From an uncultured Alphaproteobacteria bacterium (GTDB taxonomy: Bacteria; Pseudomonadota; Alphaproteobacteria; HIMB59; GCA-002718135), in assembly GCA_902627245.1 (NCBI GenBank), contig CACOIH010000018.1:1-33080 (forward strand): a stretch of DNA of 33,080 nucleotides. Direction: 5' to 3'. A program made the translations under genes and the position numbers. The notes beneath the pieces were generated by a model. It did not search any database, had not been told where the DNA came from, and was given only the letters and a program-made list of their open reading frames with translations. Below, piece after piece: positions 1-8,175 of this stretch. Within the stretch, counting starts at the first letter, position 1, and each line of letters starts with the position of its first letter.

Positions 1-1
1 T

Positions 2-799
2 GATAGAGTTTGTATTGAGCCTCAAGTGGTTAGTAAAAAATCAAAAGAATATAAATTAGGGATTTACAATTATGATCAGAAAGTAAAATTTTGGGCTACC
101 CCACCTATTCATGGGTGTCTTGCACCAGAAGTGGTTTTTCCTGGTGATATGGTTTTTAAAATTCCTGATAATTTATCATATGCAGAAGGTGCAATGGTTG
201 AACCATTAGCAGTTGGTATGCAAGGTGTTACTAAAGCAAAGATAAAACCAGGTCAGATAGGATTAGTAATGGGCTGTGGGCCAATTGGACTTGTAACTGG
301 TTTGGCTGCCCTAGCTGGTGGATGTTCAAAAGTTTATATTGCAGACATTTTGTCTGAAAAGTTAAAGATGTGTGAACACTATCCTGATTTAATACCAGTT
401 GATCTATCAAAAGAAAATTTATCAGAAAAAATAATGGATGATACAAATGGTTGGGGTGTTGATCGTTTTTTTGAATGTAGTGGTGCTGTCAAAGCATATG
501 AAGCTATATTTTCTTGTTGTTCTCCAGGAGCACACGTTGTGTTGATTGGTAACAATGCTGAACCTGTACCAATGAATTGGGCAATATTATTTGCCAAAGG
601 ATTAGAATATCAAACTGTTCATAGGTATTCTCATCAGTATGAACCATCAATAAGATTACTTGGAAGTGGTAAAATAGATGTGAAGCCCATGATTACTCAC
701 ACATTTAAATTTGAAGAGAGTGTTGAAGCATTTGAAAGAGCCGCAGAACATAGACCATCAGATGTTAAGCTTCAAATTAAAATTGATGAAGACAATTGA
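2..799 (+). CDS. Zinc-dependent polyol (sorbitol/xylitol-type) dehydrogenase, 5' truncated
   Basis: Medium-chain dehydrogenase that would oxidise a polyol to a ketose with NAD. The gene is cut by the left window edge: the frame is open from base 2 and its first codons read DRVCIEP, the start of the conserved segment after the catalytic zinc site, so the GTG at 26 is internal and not the start. Visible are WATPP.HGCL, EPLAVG (a likely catalytic zinc ligand Glu) and the Rossmann motif GCGPIGLV. It is a clear paralogue of the complete gene at 7144, about 60% identical by eye. As in that gene, the four structural-zinc cysteines of the bacterial family are absent from the loop before WATPP. Its stop overlaps the start of the next dehydrogenase by 14 bp, so the two are probably translationally coupled. 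Substrate is inferred from context. Confidence 0.9.
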   Translation, partial: DRVCIEPQVVSKKSKEYKLGIYNYDQKVKFWATPPIHGCLAPEVVFPGDMVFKIPDNLSYAEGAMVEPLAVGMQGVTKAKIKPGQIGLVMGCGPIGLVTGLAALAGGCSKVYIADILSEKLKMCEHYPDLIPVDLSKENLSEKIMDDTNGWGVDRFFECSGAVKAYEAIFSCCSPGAHVVLIGNNAEPVPMNWAILFAKGLEYQTVHRYSHQYEPSIRLLGSGKIDVKPMITHTFKFEESVEAFERAAEHRPSDVKLQIKIDEDN

Positions 800-2195
800 A
801 TTAAAAATTCCATCTTTTAAAAGAGAAGAATGTAAAATTGGCATAGTGCACCTCGGTGTTGGCAACTTTCATAGAGCACATCAAGCTCTATATATTAATA
901 ATTATATAGAAGAAACTGATGATAAAAATTGGGGTATATGCGGAATAAATCTTAGAAAAGAAGAAAGAGAAAATTTTAGTTTTCTTAAAGAAAGAGATGG
1001 AAAATATGTTTTGAAGACTGTTTCTAGTGATGGAGAGATTGAATTTTCTGAAATACATTCTATTCAAAAACTTATTGATTGGAGTAAGGAAAAAGAGGAG
1101 GCTGAAAAAATTTTGTGTGATAAAGATATTGAAATCCTCACAATGACTGTAACTGAAAGTGGTTATTATATTAATGATGAAAATGATTTGAATCTAAATT
1201 TACAAATAGTTAAAGATAATATTGCACAAAAAGAAAGTACAATTATTTTTTCTTTTCTCCTATCAGCATTAAAAAAAAGAATGCATTCAATTGATAAAGA
1301 AATAACACTGCTATGCTGTGATAATATTAGAGAAAATGGTTTAATGCTTGAAAAATGTCTTAAAGAATATGTCAAACAATCAAATGAGTTGGAATTACTT
1401 GAATGGATTGAACAAAAAGTAAGTTTTCCATCGTGTGTGGTTGATAGAATAACACCCAGAGCTCCAAATTATTTAAAAGGAGAAGTTAAAAAAAAATTTG
1501 ATATAGATGAAAACTGTAGTGTCATGGCTGAACCTTTTATTCAATGGGTTATTGAAGATAAATTTATTGGCAAAAGACCTAAACTTGAGGATGTTGGTGT
1601 ACAATTTGTTAATGATGTTTTCCCATATGAAGAATCTAAAATAAGAATTTTAAATGGAGGCCATGTTGCTTTGAGTTATATTGGAGCACTCAAAGGTCAT
1701 AAAACTTATGATCAAGCTATTTTAGATAAAGAATTACAGCAATATTTTTTCGAACTCGAACGTAAAGAGATCATTCCAGCTTTAGATAATATAGCTCCAT
1801 TTAATTTGGAAGAATATATGATGATTATTTTTGATAGATTTAAAAACGAAAATATTGGTGACAAACTTGAAAGGATTGCTATGGATGGTGTTGGAAAATT
1901 TCCAATATTTATCCTTCCAACAATCAATAAATGTTTTGAATTAAAAATTCATCCTGAAAATACAATTGAGTCTATAGCTAGTTGGTATATTTTTATGAAA
2001 AAAATAAATAATAAAACTTTGGATTTTAATTATTATGAGCCAAGTTGGGACTGGATTAAAAAATATTTAGCAGATGATATGATGGAAGAATTTATATTTA
2101 ATAATGATTTATGGGGAAATACACCAAATAAGTATCCAGAATTTTCAGATATATTAAGAAAAAAAATATTATTTTTTGAAAATATATTTTTATAA
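786..2195 (+). CDS. Mannitol dehydrogenase family (long-chain polyol dehydrogenase; mannitol 2- / D-arabinitol 4-dehydrogenase-like)
   Basis: A 469-residue member of the long-chain mannitol dehydrogenase family, which oxidises mannitol, arabinitol or sorbitol to the ketose, or reduces fructuronate/tagaturonate. The N-terminal dinucleotide motif GVGNFHRAHQ lies at about residues 24-33. The family active site K-x4-N-x2-H is present as Lys285, Asn290, His293. I chose ATG 786 rather than the upstream ATG 711, because 711 lies well inside the preceding gene and adds 25 unrelated residues, while 786 gives MKTIELKIPSF, a normal N-terminus. It overlaps the upstream zinc dehydrogenase by 14 bp and ends 9 bp before the convergent SDR gene. 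In Rhodobacter smo/mtl loci this enzyme sits beside an SDR and a similar ABC transporter, which supports a polyol role. The xylulokinase downstream makes D-arabinitol (to D-xylulose) attractive. Confidence 0.9.
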   Translation: MKTIELKIPSFKREECKIGIVHLGVGNFHRAHQALYINNYIEETDDKNWGICGINLRKEERENFSFLKERDGKYVLKTVSSDGEIEFSEIHSIQKLIDWSKEKEEAEKILCDKDIEILTMTVTESGYYINDENDLNLNLQIVKDNIAQKESTIIFSFLLSALKKRMHSIDKEITLLCCDNIRENGLMLEKCLKEYVKQSNELELLEWIEQKVSFPSCVVDRITPRAPNYLKGEVKKKFDIDENCSVMAEPFIQWVIEDKFIGKRPKLEDVGVQFVNDVFPYEESKIRILNGGHVALSYIGALKGHKTYDQAILDKELQQYFFELERKEIIPALDNIAPFNLEEYMMIIFDRFKNENIGDKLERIAMDGVGKFPIFILPTINKCFELKIHPENTIESIASWYIFMKKINNKTLDFNYYEPSWDWIKKYLADDMMEEFIFNNDLWGNTPNKYPEFSDILRKKILFFENIFL

Positions 2196-2204
2196 ATAAA
2201 AAAT

Positions 2205-2969
2205 TTACCTTGATGTATATCCACCATCTACAACTAATATCTCTCCAGTAATATAACTAGATGCTGGCGAACATAAAAAGAGTGCCGCTGTAGCAACTTC
2301 TTCTGGATTTCCCATTCTTCCCATAGGAGTGAATTTATTCCATTTGTCATACCAGTGTTCATTTTCTTTTGACAAATTTGTCATTGGAGTCTTTATGTAA
2401 CCGGGAGCTATTGCATTAACCCTGATATTAGAATCTGCATAGTCACTTGCTAAACTTTTTGTTAACATATGAACTGCTGATTTTGAGGCATTATAAGCAA
2501 CTTGTGGCTGTGGAAAATTTGAAACAATACCTGACATAGAGCCAATATTTAAAATACACCCCTCTTTTTGATTTTTCATTTTTATAATACTTTGTCTGCA
2601 TAAACGAAAAACTGATTTAAAATTCACATCAAACATTTTTGTTAATGACTCATCATCATAGTTTTCCATTTCTATTGATGCTGCTATTCCTGCACAATTA
2701 ACAAGAATATCCAATGAGTTATATTTACCTATAGCAAAATTTATTAATTCTTCTGGAAAATCAGGATTTGTGATATTTCCTTTAATAAATTCAAAAGTAT
2801 AGTTTTTAGTTTTTAATTTATCCAAGAAGCTTTTATCTTCTTTCATATCCGTCAAAATTAGTTTTGCTCCAGATTCTCCTAAAGCATCAGCAATGGCAAA
2901 ACCCATTCCACCCATAGCACCAGTGACAATTGCAATCTTATTTGGAATTTTAAATTTGTCTAAAATCAT
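2205..2969 (-). CDS. SDR family oxidoreductase (polyol dehydrogenase-like)
   Basis: A 254-residue classical short-chain dehydrogenase/reductase, normal in length. Visible: cofactor motif TGAMGGMG (residues 16-23), NCAG (91-94, a variant of NNAG), and the catalytic triad Ser146, Tyr159, Lys163 in SMSG...YNASK. The C-terminus ends in the usual [11 protein letters not shown]. The start ATG lies one base after the stop of the SorC regulator gene (TAG-A-ATG), so it is the last gene of the leftward operon binding protein - permease - permease - regulator - SDR. In the Rhodobacter smo locus the equivalent SDR (SmoS) is sorbitol/galactitol dehydrogenase. I infer a polyol or ketose reductase role here, but SDR substrate cannot be read from sequence. 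Gluconate 5-dehydrogenase-like activity is an alternative. Confidence 0.88.
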   Translation of the reverse strand: MILDKFKIPNKIAIVTGAMGGMGFAIADALGESGAKLILTDMKEDKSFLDKLKTKNYTFEFIKGNITNPDFPEELINFAIGKYNSLDILVNCAGIAASIEMENYDDESLTKMFDVNFKSVFRLCRQSIIKMKNQKEGCILNIGSMSGIVSNFPQPQVAYNASKSAVHMLTKSLASDYADSNIRVNAIAPGYIKTPMTNLSKENEHWYDKWNKFTPMGRMGNPEEVATAALFLCSPASSYITGEILVVDGGYTSR

Positions 2970-2970
2970 T

Positions 2971-3945
2971 CTAAGTTAAAATAATTTTAGCGGCTTCTTC
3001 ATCAGTTATTAAACCATATAAGCATCCATTTAACAAAACTGATTTGATTGCAAAAGCTTTATCAGTACCTCCTGCTATAGCTATGGTTTTTTTCTTCTTA
3101 ATTAAGTCGAAATCTTTTCTAACAATTTCATCATAAAAAAAGTGTTTCCCATTTTTATCAAAAAAATTTCCGCTAGACTCTGCGAGAGCTCCATCTTTTT
3201 TTATCTGATTAAAAAACTTCTTATCAATTAAATAAGGATGATTTTTAACTCTGTTATATAAACTAGTGCCACCTTTCATAGAACCAATCCCCAAAATGAT
3301 ATATTGACATTCTTCTTCTTTTTTAAGAATATCTTTTACAAACTTTAAATTAAAAAATTTATTTTTTTCTTTTAAAGTAGGGAAAATATAAGGTGCACCC
3401 AGGTGATAACATTTCCCATTAGTCTTCCTAGAAAGTGTATTTAATCCCAAAAGTGGATTAAATGACAAATCATTTCTTAAAGATCCCGTGGTATCAACAA
3501 AACTAACCTTCTCATTAATTTGTGGAAGTATATTTGCAATTCTTGTATTTGTAGAACCTGTAGACCAGCCAAAGTTTCTACATTTTTCTTCATTTATTTT
3601 ATTTAGAATAGTATTGGCACCAGCATATGCAATAGATAACGGATCGGGGTCTAATGTATTGGCAGTTGTTTGTTGACCATGCAAACTTTCACTTGGAACT
3701 ACTTCTATATGTTTTAGATTATACCTTTTTTTAATTTCCTCTTCATAGCGCGTACAAATATCAAATGATCCTTCAACAAATACTTTAACTGATCCATTTT
3801 TTTCAGCTTCATTTAAAATTCTATGAACTTGAACTGTATTAATCTTAAATTTTTTTGCTATCTCTTTTTGTGATATTTTTTGTTTCCAGTACATCCATGC
3901 AATTCTATTAGTGTAATCATTGAATCTATTTTTTGATTTTAACAC
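2971..3945 (-). CDS. SorC/DeoR-type sugar-binding transcriptional regulator
   Basis: A 324-residue regulator with an N-terminal helix-turn-helix (about residues 20-47, with [11 protein letters not shown] and VHRILNEAE) followed by a SorC-type sugar-binding domain. The domain begins at the [12 protein letters not shown] segment and contains GWSTGSTN and GIGSMKGG, as expected for a phosphosugar-isomerase-like effector fold. The start is GTG, one base after the permease stop (TAA-A-GTG); the nearest internal Met (residue 18) would remove part of the HTH. Family members sense a sugar, polyol or their phosphates and bind palindromic operators. It is the only transcription factor in the window, so it probably controls the divergent promoter at 7041-7143, where two TGTAA-N4-TTACA palindromes lie. 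Whether it represses or activates is not evident. Confidence 0.88.
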   Translation of the reverse strand: MLKSKNRFNDYTNRIAWMYWKQKISQKEIAKKFKINTVQVHRILNEAEKNGSVKVFVEGSFDICTRYEEEIKKRYNLKHIEVVPSESLHGQQTTANTLDPDPLSIAYAGANTILNKINEEKCRNFGWSTGSTNTRIANILPQINEKVSFVDTTGSLRNDLSFNPLLGLNTLSRKTNGKCYHLGAPYIFPTLKEKNKFFNLKFVKDILKKEEECQYIILGIGSMKGGTSLYNRVKNHPYLIDKKFFNQIKKDGALAESSGNFFDKNGKHFFYDEIVRKDFDLIKKKKTIAIAGGTDKAFAIKSVLLNGCLYGLITDEEAAKIILT

Positions 3946-3946
3946 T

Positions 3947-4768
3947 TTAGTTTTTTACTGCGCCCAAAGTCAGTCCTGAGACTATATTTTTCTGTAAGAA
4001 TATTGTTAGTAATATTGGAGGAATACTTTGAATAACTGTTGCGGCAGCAACATTACCCCAAATAATTTGAGCTTGACTTACTTGTGCAGAGATAAATATT
4101 GGGAAAGTTCTGGCATCAGATACTGTAAAAAACAGTGCTATTAGTAATTCATTCCAGCTAAAGATAAATACAAATATTGCAACTGTAGCGATACCACCTT
4201 TTGATAAAGGAACAGCAATTTTAAGAAATATATCAAACCATGACGCACCTTCTATTCTAGATGCTTCTATTAAGTCCATTGGTATCCTTCTAAAAAATGA
4301 TGCTGAGACCCATACTGCAAAAGGAATATTAAAAGCAGTATAAACTATAATTAAAGCAAATAAGGAATCTAATAAATTTAAGTATTTAAATAAGATAAAT
4401 AATGGAACTGCTGCAGCAACAGGTGGTAACATACGAGTACTTAATATCCAGTCAGCTAAAAAATTCTGCCCTCTGAATATAAAAAAAGTCAAACCAAAGG
4501 CTGTAGGTAGAGAAAAAATCAATGTGACTATTGTCGAACCGATCGTCACAATCAACGAGTTTATCAGATACATATAGCTCTGTGAAAGCATAATTGTAAA
4601 ATTTTTAAGATAAGTAAAATCTGGTATCCAAATTGGAGGCAATGAAAACATTGCATTTTGATCCTTAAATGATCCAAATAACATCCATAAATTTGGAAGA
4701 ATAAAGATCAACATGAAGAAAATAGCAAATGCTAATAAAATTATATTTTTTCTAGCTGAAGTCCGCAT
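3947..4768 (-). CDS. Carbohydrate ABC transporter permease (MalG/SmoG-like)
   Basis: A 273-residue inner-membrane permease of the MalG family with six predicted hydrophobic segments; the first starts at about residue 9. The cytoplasmic EAA loop that contacts the ATPase is EASRIEGASWFDIFLKIAVP, followed by the typical WNELLIAL segment. The start overlaps the partner permease by 17 bp and is preceded by the SD-like GGAGAG. It works with the permease at 4752 and the binding protein at 5703. The locus resembles smoEFG (sorbitol/mannitol uptake). No MalK-type ATPase gene is adjacent, so one must be supplied from outside the window, perhaps from just upstream of base 1. Confidence 0.92.
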   Translation of the reverse strand: MRTSARKNIILLAFAIFFMLIFILPNLWMLFGSFKDQNAMFSLPPIWIPDFTYLKNFTIMLSQSYMYLINSLIVTIGSTIVTLIFSLPTAFGLTFFIFRGQNFLADWILSTRMLPPVAAAVPLFILFKYLNLLDSLFALIIVYTAFNIPFAVWVSASFFRRIPMDLIEASRIEGASWFDIFLKIAVPLSKGGIATVAIFVFIFSWNELLIALFFTVSDARTFPIFISAQVSQAQIIWGNVAAATVIQSIPPILLTIFLQKNIVSGLTLGAVKN

Positions 4769-5645
4769 TTCTCTCCACTCTTCTTAAAAGTGTAACTGCA
4801 ATAGTTGTAACTATGATACTAATAATTAAAATAATAACAGCTGATGCAGAACCTGTTCCAATTTGAAAACTTCTAAACTCTGTTCGGTAAGTAAAATAAG
4901 CCATAACTTCTGTTGCAATTCCAGGCCCACCTCTAGTTGTAACATAAATTATATCAAATAAACGGATACATTCTATTAACCTTAAAACTATTCCTAAGAG
5001 CATAAAACTTAAAATTGATGGAATCTCAATTTTTGTCATAACATGATACCAGTTTGCACCGTCTATTTTGGCAGCTTCATATTGTTCGCTTGGTACAGTC
5101 ATCAAACCTGCCAACAAAAGTATCATCATAAAAGGCGTCCATTGCCATGAATTAATACAAATAATTGATATCTTTGCTGGTATAGGCTGACCTAAGTATG
5201 CGATTGGTTCTAAACCAAAAAATGTTTCAACAATATAACTAAATATACCAAGTGTTGGGTTCAAAATATATAAAAAAACTAAACCAACACAAAGAGGGGT
5301 TAACATAATCGGTAAGATGGATATTGTTCTAATAGCATTAGATATTTTAAGATGCCTTATTTCAAAAAAAATTTTAGCCATTATGAAACCAAGAATTATT
5401 TCAATAGTTATTGAACTAAAAGCAATCGTAAATGTATTTTGTATTGCTGTTAGAAATACATCGTCTTCAAATAATAATATTTGATAATTTTCCCATCCAA
5501 TAAAAAATTTACGGTGCATTTTAGTTAGCTTAGCCTGAAATGCACTAAGATATACTGAGTATATGAAAGGGAATATGGATATAGCTAAGAGGAATAAACA
5601 GGTTGGTAAAATAAAAAGAGTTTTTTCAATTTTTTCTCTGTTCAT
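4752..5645 (-). CDS. Carbohydrate ABC transporter permease (MalF/UgpA/SmoF-like)
   Basis: A 297-residue inner-membrane permease of the MalF/UgpA family. The N-terminal segment (about residues 10-33) is hydrophobic and five more membrane segments follow. The EAA loop reads EAAKIDGANWYHVMTKIEIP, and the conserved TRGGPG lies near the C-terminus. Its start is preceded by AGGAG (complement of 5651-5655) at a 5-nt spacing. The SD sits directly after the T-run of the hairpin at 5664-5692, so permease expression is likely lower than that of the binding protein upstream. It forms the heteromeric channel with the 3947 gene. Confidence 0.92.
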   Translation of the reverse strand: MNREKIEKTLFILPTCLFLLAISIFPFIYSVYLSAFQAKLTKMHRKFFIGWENYQILLFEDDVFLTAIQNTFTIAFSSITIEIILGFIMAKIFFEIRHLKISNAIRTISILPIMLTPLCVGLVFLYILNPTLGIFSYIVETFFGLEPIAYLGQPIPAKISIICINSWQWTPFMMILLLAGLMTVPSEQYEAAKIDGANWYHVMTKIEIPSILSFMLLGIVLRLIECIRLFDIIYVTTRGGPGIATEVMAYFTYRTEFRSFQIGTGSASAVIILIISIIVTTIAVTLLRRVERNADFS

Positions 5646-5662
5646 TCAAGCTCCTAAAAAAA

Positions 5663-5692
5663 TTACTTGGGCATTATATAAATGCCCAAGTA
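5663..5692 (-). terminator. Intrinsic (probably leaky) terminator between binding-protein and permease genes
   Basis: A perfect 12-bp inverted repeat: arm TACTTGGGCATT at 5664-5675, 5-nt loop, arm AATGCCCAAGTA at 5681-5692. Read leftward, the hairpin comes 10 nt after the binding-protein stop and is followed by seven T residues (complement of 5656-5662), the signature of an intrinsic terminator. The SD of the permease gene starts immediately after the T-run. Inside an operon such an element normally lets only part of transcription through, giving much more binding protein than permease, and protects the upstream mRNA end. Confidence 0.8.
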
Positions 5693-5702
5693 TAAAATAT
5701 TA

Positions 5703-7040
5703 TTAATCAATATATCCTTCAGATTTTAGGAGTCTATCAATTTTTTTGTTTGCCGCATCCATTGCGTCTTGCGCAGATGCTTCCCCTGTTAATGCTTTAT
5801 TAACTTCAATTCCAAGTGTTTCTATCACTTCAAAAGTTAATGCATGTCTTGGTCTTAGTTCTTGCCATGCTCTTAAGCTTGACTCATATAGAACTGGCGT
5901 CCAAGGTTGCTCAGCGTTAATCTGAGGATCATTCATAGCTGAGTGTCTGCTAGGAGGAGCTCCTGTTAGTACCCATTCTCTATGAACTTCAGGGCTTGCA
6001 AACCATTTTAGGTAATCCCAAGCAGCATCGATGTTTTTACTGTGCTTATTAACACAAGCAATCCAACCACCTACTGGAGGTACTGAAGAAGCACCTTCGG
6101 CATGCGGGAATAAGGCAACATCAAATTTGCCAATTACTTTACTAATCTCTGGATCATTAAATAAAGGAGTTCTAACTGACCAGTTATTAATCATAGCAAC
6201 TTTACCTTGTGTAAATGCTTTTGCTCTTTCATCCCATGCATATTGCTCAACACCTGGAGGCATATAATTAATCATTTCTTGCATCCATTCTATAAATGCA
6301 ACTGATTCTGCTGAATTATATAATCCTCTTTGATCAGCGTAGGCATCAGGTGAACCAGGATAGTTACTTTCCCATGGCTTACCACCTGCAGAATAAATCC
6401 ACTCATAAAATTGCTGTCCAGCAGCACTTCCACGAGCCATATTCATTGCATATCCACCTTCGAGTTCAGGATATTTTGGATTATCTTTGAAAAGTTTAGC
6501 TGCAGCTAAAACATCATCAAATGTTTCAGGTGGTTCTAGACCTTCAGCTTCAAATAAATCAGTTCTATAGTGAAGCATATGCCAATATCCACCAAAAGGT
6601 AAGCATTGTTTTTTACCATCCCATATCGCTTGACCAGCAAATGAGCTAATATAATCATCCCATGCTATAACAGACATATCTGTACCTTCTTCAGTCCAAA
6701 GATCTTCAACTGGAGCTATACAATCACCTTCTACAAATTCTCCAATCCAAATTCCATCGACAAAAAGTACATCGTATGAACTATCTCCTTGTGAACATGC
6801 AACGATTTGTTTTTCATGCAAACCATCATATCCAAAACCTTCAACAGTTACTGAAGCTCCAGTAACAGAAGTAAAAGTTGGAGAAATTTCTTTAACAGCA
6901 TCGATGTAAGGGTCCATAATAGACTGAACCTTTAGGTCTACACCGCTGTGATCTCCAAGTTCTTTTGACCAATCTACAGCTAACAAACTGTTCATTGGTA
7001 AAAGAGATAGAGAACAAATTAACAGTATTTTCTTTAACAT
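5703..7040 (-). CDS. Extracellular sugar/polyol-binding protein of ABC transporter (SmoE-like)
   Basis: A 445-residue periplasmic solute-binding protein of the MalE-type family (family 1). The N-terminus MLKKILLICSLSLLPMNSLLA is a typical Sec signal with likely cleavage before VDW. The mature part has the family's FTQGKVAMINNWSVR region and a conserved VGGWIACVNKHSKN segment. Length fits sugar-alcohol-binding proteins (about 430-450). The start at 7040 is backed by a strong SD, AGGGAGGT (complement of 7046-7053), unusual in this window where most genes lack one. This and the downstream hairpin point to high expression. First gene of a leftward operon, divergent from the zinc dehydrogenase at 7144. 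A polyol ligand is inferred from the neighbours. Confidence 0.92.
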   Translation of the reverse strand: MLKKILLICSLSLLPMNSLLAVDWSKELGDHSGVDLKVQSIMDPYIDAVKEISPTFTSVTGASVTVEGFGYDGLHEKQIVACSQGDSSYDVLFVDGIWIGEFVEGDCIAPVEDLWTEEGTDMSVIAWDDYISSFAGQAIWDGKKQCLPFGGYWHMLHYRTDLFEAEGLEPPETFDDVLAAAKLFKDNPKYPELEGGYAMNMARGSAAGQQFYEWIYSAGGKPWESNYPGSPDAYADQRGLYNSAESVAFIEWMQEMINYMPPGVEQYAWDERAKAFTQGKVAMINNWSVRTPLFNDPEISKVIGKFDVALFPHAEGASSVPPVGGWIACVNKHSKNIDAAWDYLKWFASPEVHREWVLTGAPPSRHSAMNDPQINAEQPWTPVLYESSLRAWQELRPRHALTFEVIETLGIEVNKALTGEASAQDAMDAANKKIDRLLKSEGYID

Positions 7041-7143
7041 TAATAACCTCCCTCTAATGTTATCTGAGATTATAATTGCATAAATGGATAGTCATTACAA
7101 TATAATAATTGTAATTTATTACATATGATGTAAGTTATTACAT
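7041..7143. promoter_or_regulatory. Divergent promoter/operator region of the polyol module
   Basis: This 103-bp gap lies between the binding-protein operon (leftward) and the dehydrogenase-epimerase-GMC operon (rightward). TATAAT occurs on the plus strand at 7101-7106 and on the minus strand at 7069-7074, both at positions suitable for -10 boxes. The -35 matches are poor (TTGCAT at 7076-7081 for plus; TTGTAA, complement of 7095-7100, for minus, with a long spacer). An inverted repeat ATTACAAT-N6-ATTGTAAT spans 7094-7115. Placing both promoters here is inference from motif position. Confidence 0.6.
7110..7142. promoter_or_regulatory. Two tandem TGTAA-N4-TTACA operator palindromes
   Basis: TGTAATTTATTACA (7110-7123) and TGTAAGTTATTACA (7129-7142) are 14-bp palindromes 19 bp apart and differ at one base. 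A further outward half-site TTACA lies at 7095-7099. The first copy starts 4 bp after the putative plus-strand -10 box, so it covers the expected transcription start. The second ends one base before ATG 7144. A repressor bound here would block the rightward operon. The SorC-type regulator encoded at 2971 is the obvious candidate binder, but that is inference. Confidence 0.6.
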
Positions 7144-8175
7144 ATGAAAGCCCTTGTTCTAGAAAAAAAATTGCAGTTATCATTGAGAGATATTGATTTA
7201 CCTAGCGATGTAGGATCAAGAGATGTAAAAATAAAAATGAATACTGTTGGTATTTGTGGCAGTGATGTTCATTATTATACACATGGAAAAATTGGACCTT
7301 TCATTGTCAAAGAACCTATGGTTCTAGGACATGAAGGATCAGGAACAATAATAGAAACTGGAAGTGAAGTTTCTAATCTTAAAGTTGGAGATAGAGTATG
7401 TATTGAACCAGGTGTTCCAGATATAAATTCAAAAGAATACATGAAGGGAATTTATAATCTCGATCCAAAGCTAACATTTTGGGCAACTCCACCTGATCAT
7501 GGTTGTCTAACACCAGAGGTTGTTTTTCCATCGAACTTTGTTTTTAAGTTACCCGATAATGTTTCTTATGCAGAGGGAGCAATGATTGAGCCGCTCGCAG
7601 TTGGACTTCAGGCTGCAGAAAAAGCTAAAATTATTCCTGGTGAAACTGCATTAGTAATGGGTTGTGGTCCTATTGGTTTGGTAATTGCTTTGACAGCATT
7701 AGCTGGTGGATGTTCTAAAGTTTTTATTGCCGATATTGTTAAAGAAAAACTAAGAATGTGTGAAAATTATGAAAACTTGATACCGATTGATCTTATGAAT
7801 CAAAATCCAATTGAAATAATTAAAAAACATACTGATGATTGGGGTGCTAATATTATCTTTGAAGCATCAGGAGCAACTAAAGCTTATGATTTTATATTTG
7901 ATTCTATTTGTCCTGCAGGTAAACTAGTTATTGTAGGCAATCCTATGAACGCAATTCCAATGGATTTTGCGACTTTGTTAACAAAAGAAATTGAAATTAA
8001 GACAGTCTTTAGATATGCACATCAATATGACAGAGCAATTAGTTTATTATCAAGTAACAAAATTAATGTTAAACCTATGATTACAGACACAGTAGCTTTT
8101 GATGATAGTATTAAAGCTTTTGAAAGAGCTGCCAAAAACCTGCCAGAAGATGTAAAAATTCAAATTCAATTATGA
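7144..8175 (+). CDS. Zinc-dependent polyol (sorbitol/xylitol-type) dehydrogenase
   Basis: A complete 343-residue medium-chain dehydrogenase that would convert a polyol such as xylitol or sorbitol to the ketose with NAD. Catalytic zinc ligands are visible as Cys in GICGSDVHYY, His-Glu in LGHEGSG and Glu in EPLAVG. The nucleotide fold shows GCGPIGLV. The loop after GDRVCIEP, which in many bacterial relatives carries four cysteines for a structural zinc, here has Asp, Ser, Tyr and Asp instead, so only the catalytic zinc is expected, as in mammalian sorbitol dehydrogenase. No SD is present: the ATG directly follows a TTACAT element, and the expected leader is about 30 nt at most. It overlaps the next gene by 4 bp (ATGA) and is paralogous to the truncated gene at the left edge. 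Confidence 0.92.
   Translation: MKALVLEKKLQLSLRDIDLPSDVGSRDVKIKMNTVGICGSDVHYYTHGKIGPFIVKEPMVLGHEGSGTIIETGSEVSNLKVGDRVCIEPGVPDINSKEYMKGIYNLDPKLTFWATPPDHGCLTPEVVFPSNFVFKLPDNVSYAEGAMIEPLAVGLQAAEKAKIIPGETALVMGCGPIGLVIALTALAGGCSKVFIADIVKEKLRMCENYENLIPIDLMNQNPIEIIKKHTDDWGANIIFEASGATKAYDFIFDSICPAGKLVIVGNPMNAIPMDFATLLTKEIEIKTVFRYAHQYDRAISLLSSNKINVKPMITDTVAFDDSIKAFERAAKNLPEDVKIQIQL

Noticed and set aside
26-28. GTG as start of the first dehydrogenase
   Set aside because: The frame is open to base 2 and the preceding codons encode the conserved DRVCIEP segment, so the gene begins outside the window.
711-785. Upstream ATG extension of the mannitol dehydrogenase family gene
   Set aside because: It overlaps the preceding gene by 89 bp and adds 25 residues that look like out-of-frame translation; ATG 786 gives a standard N-terminus.
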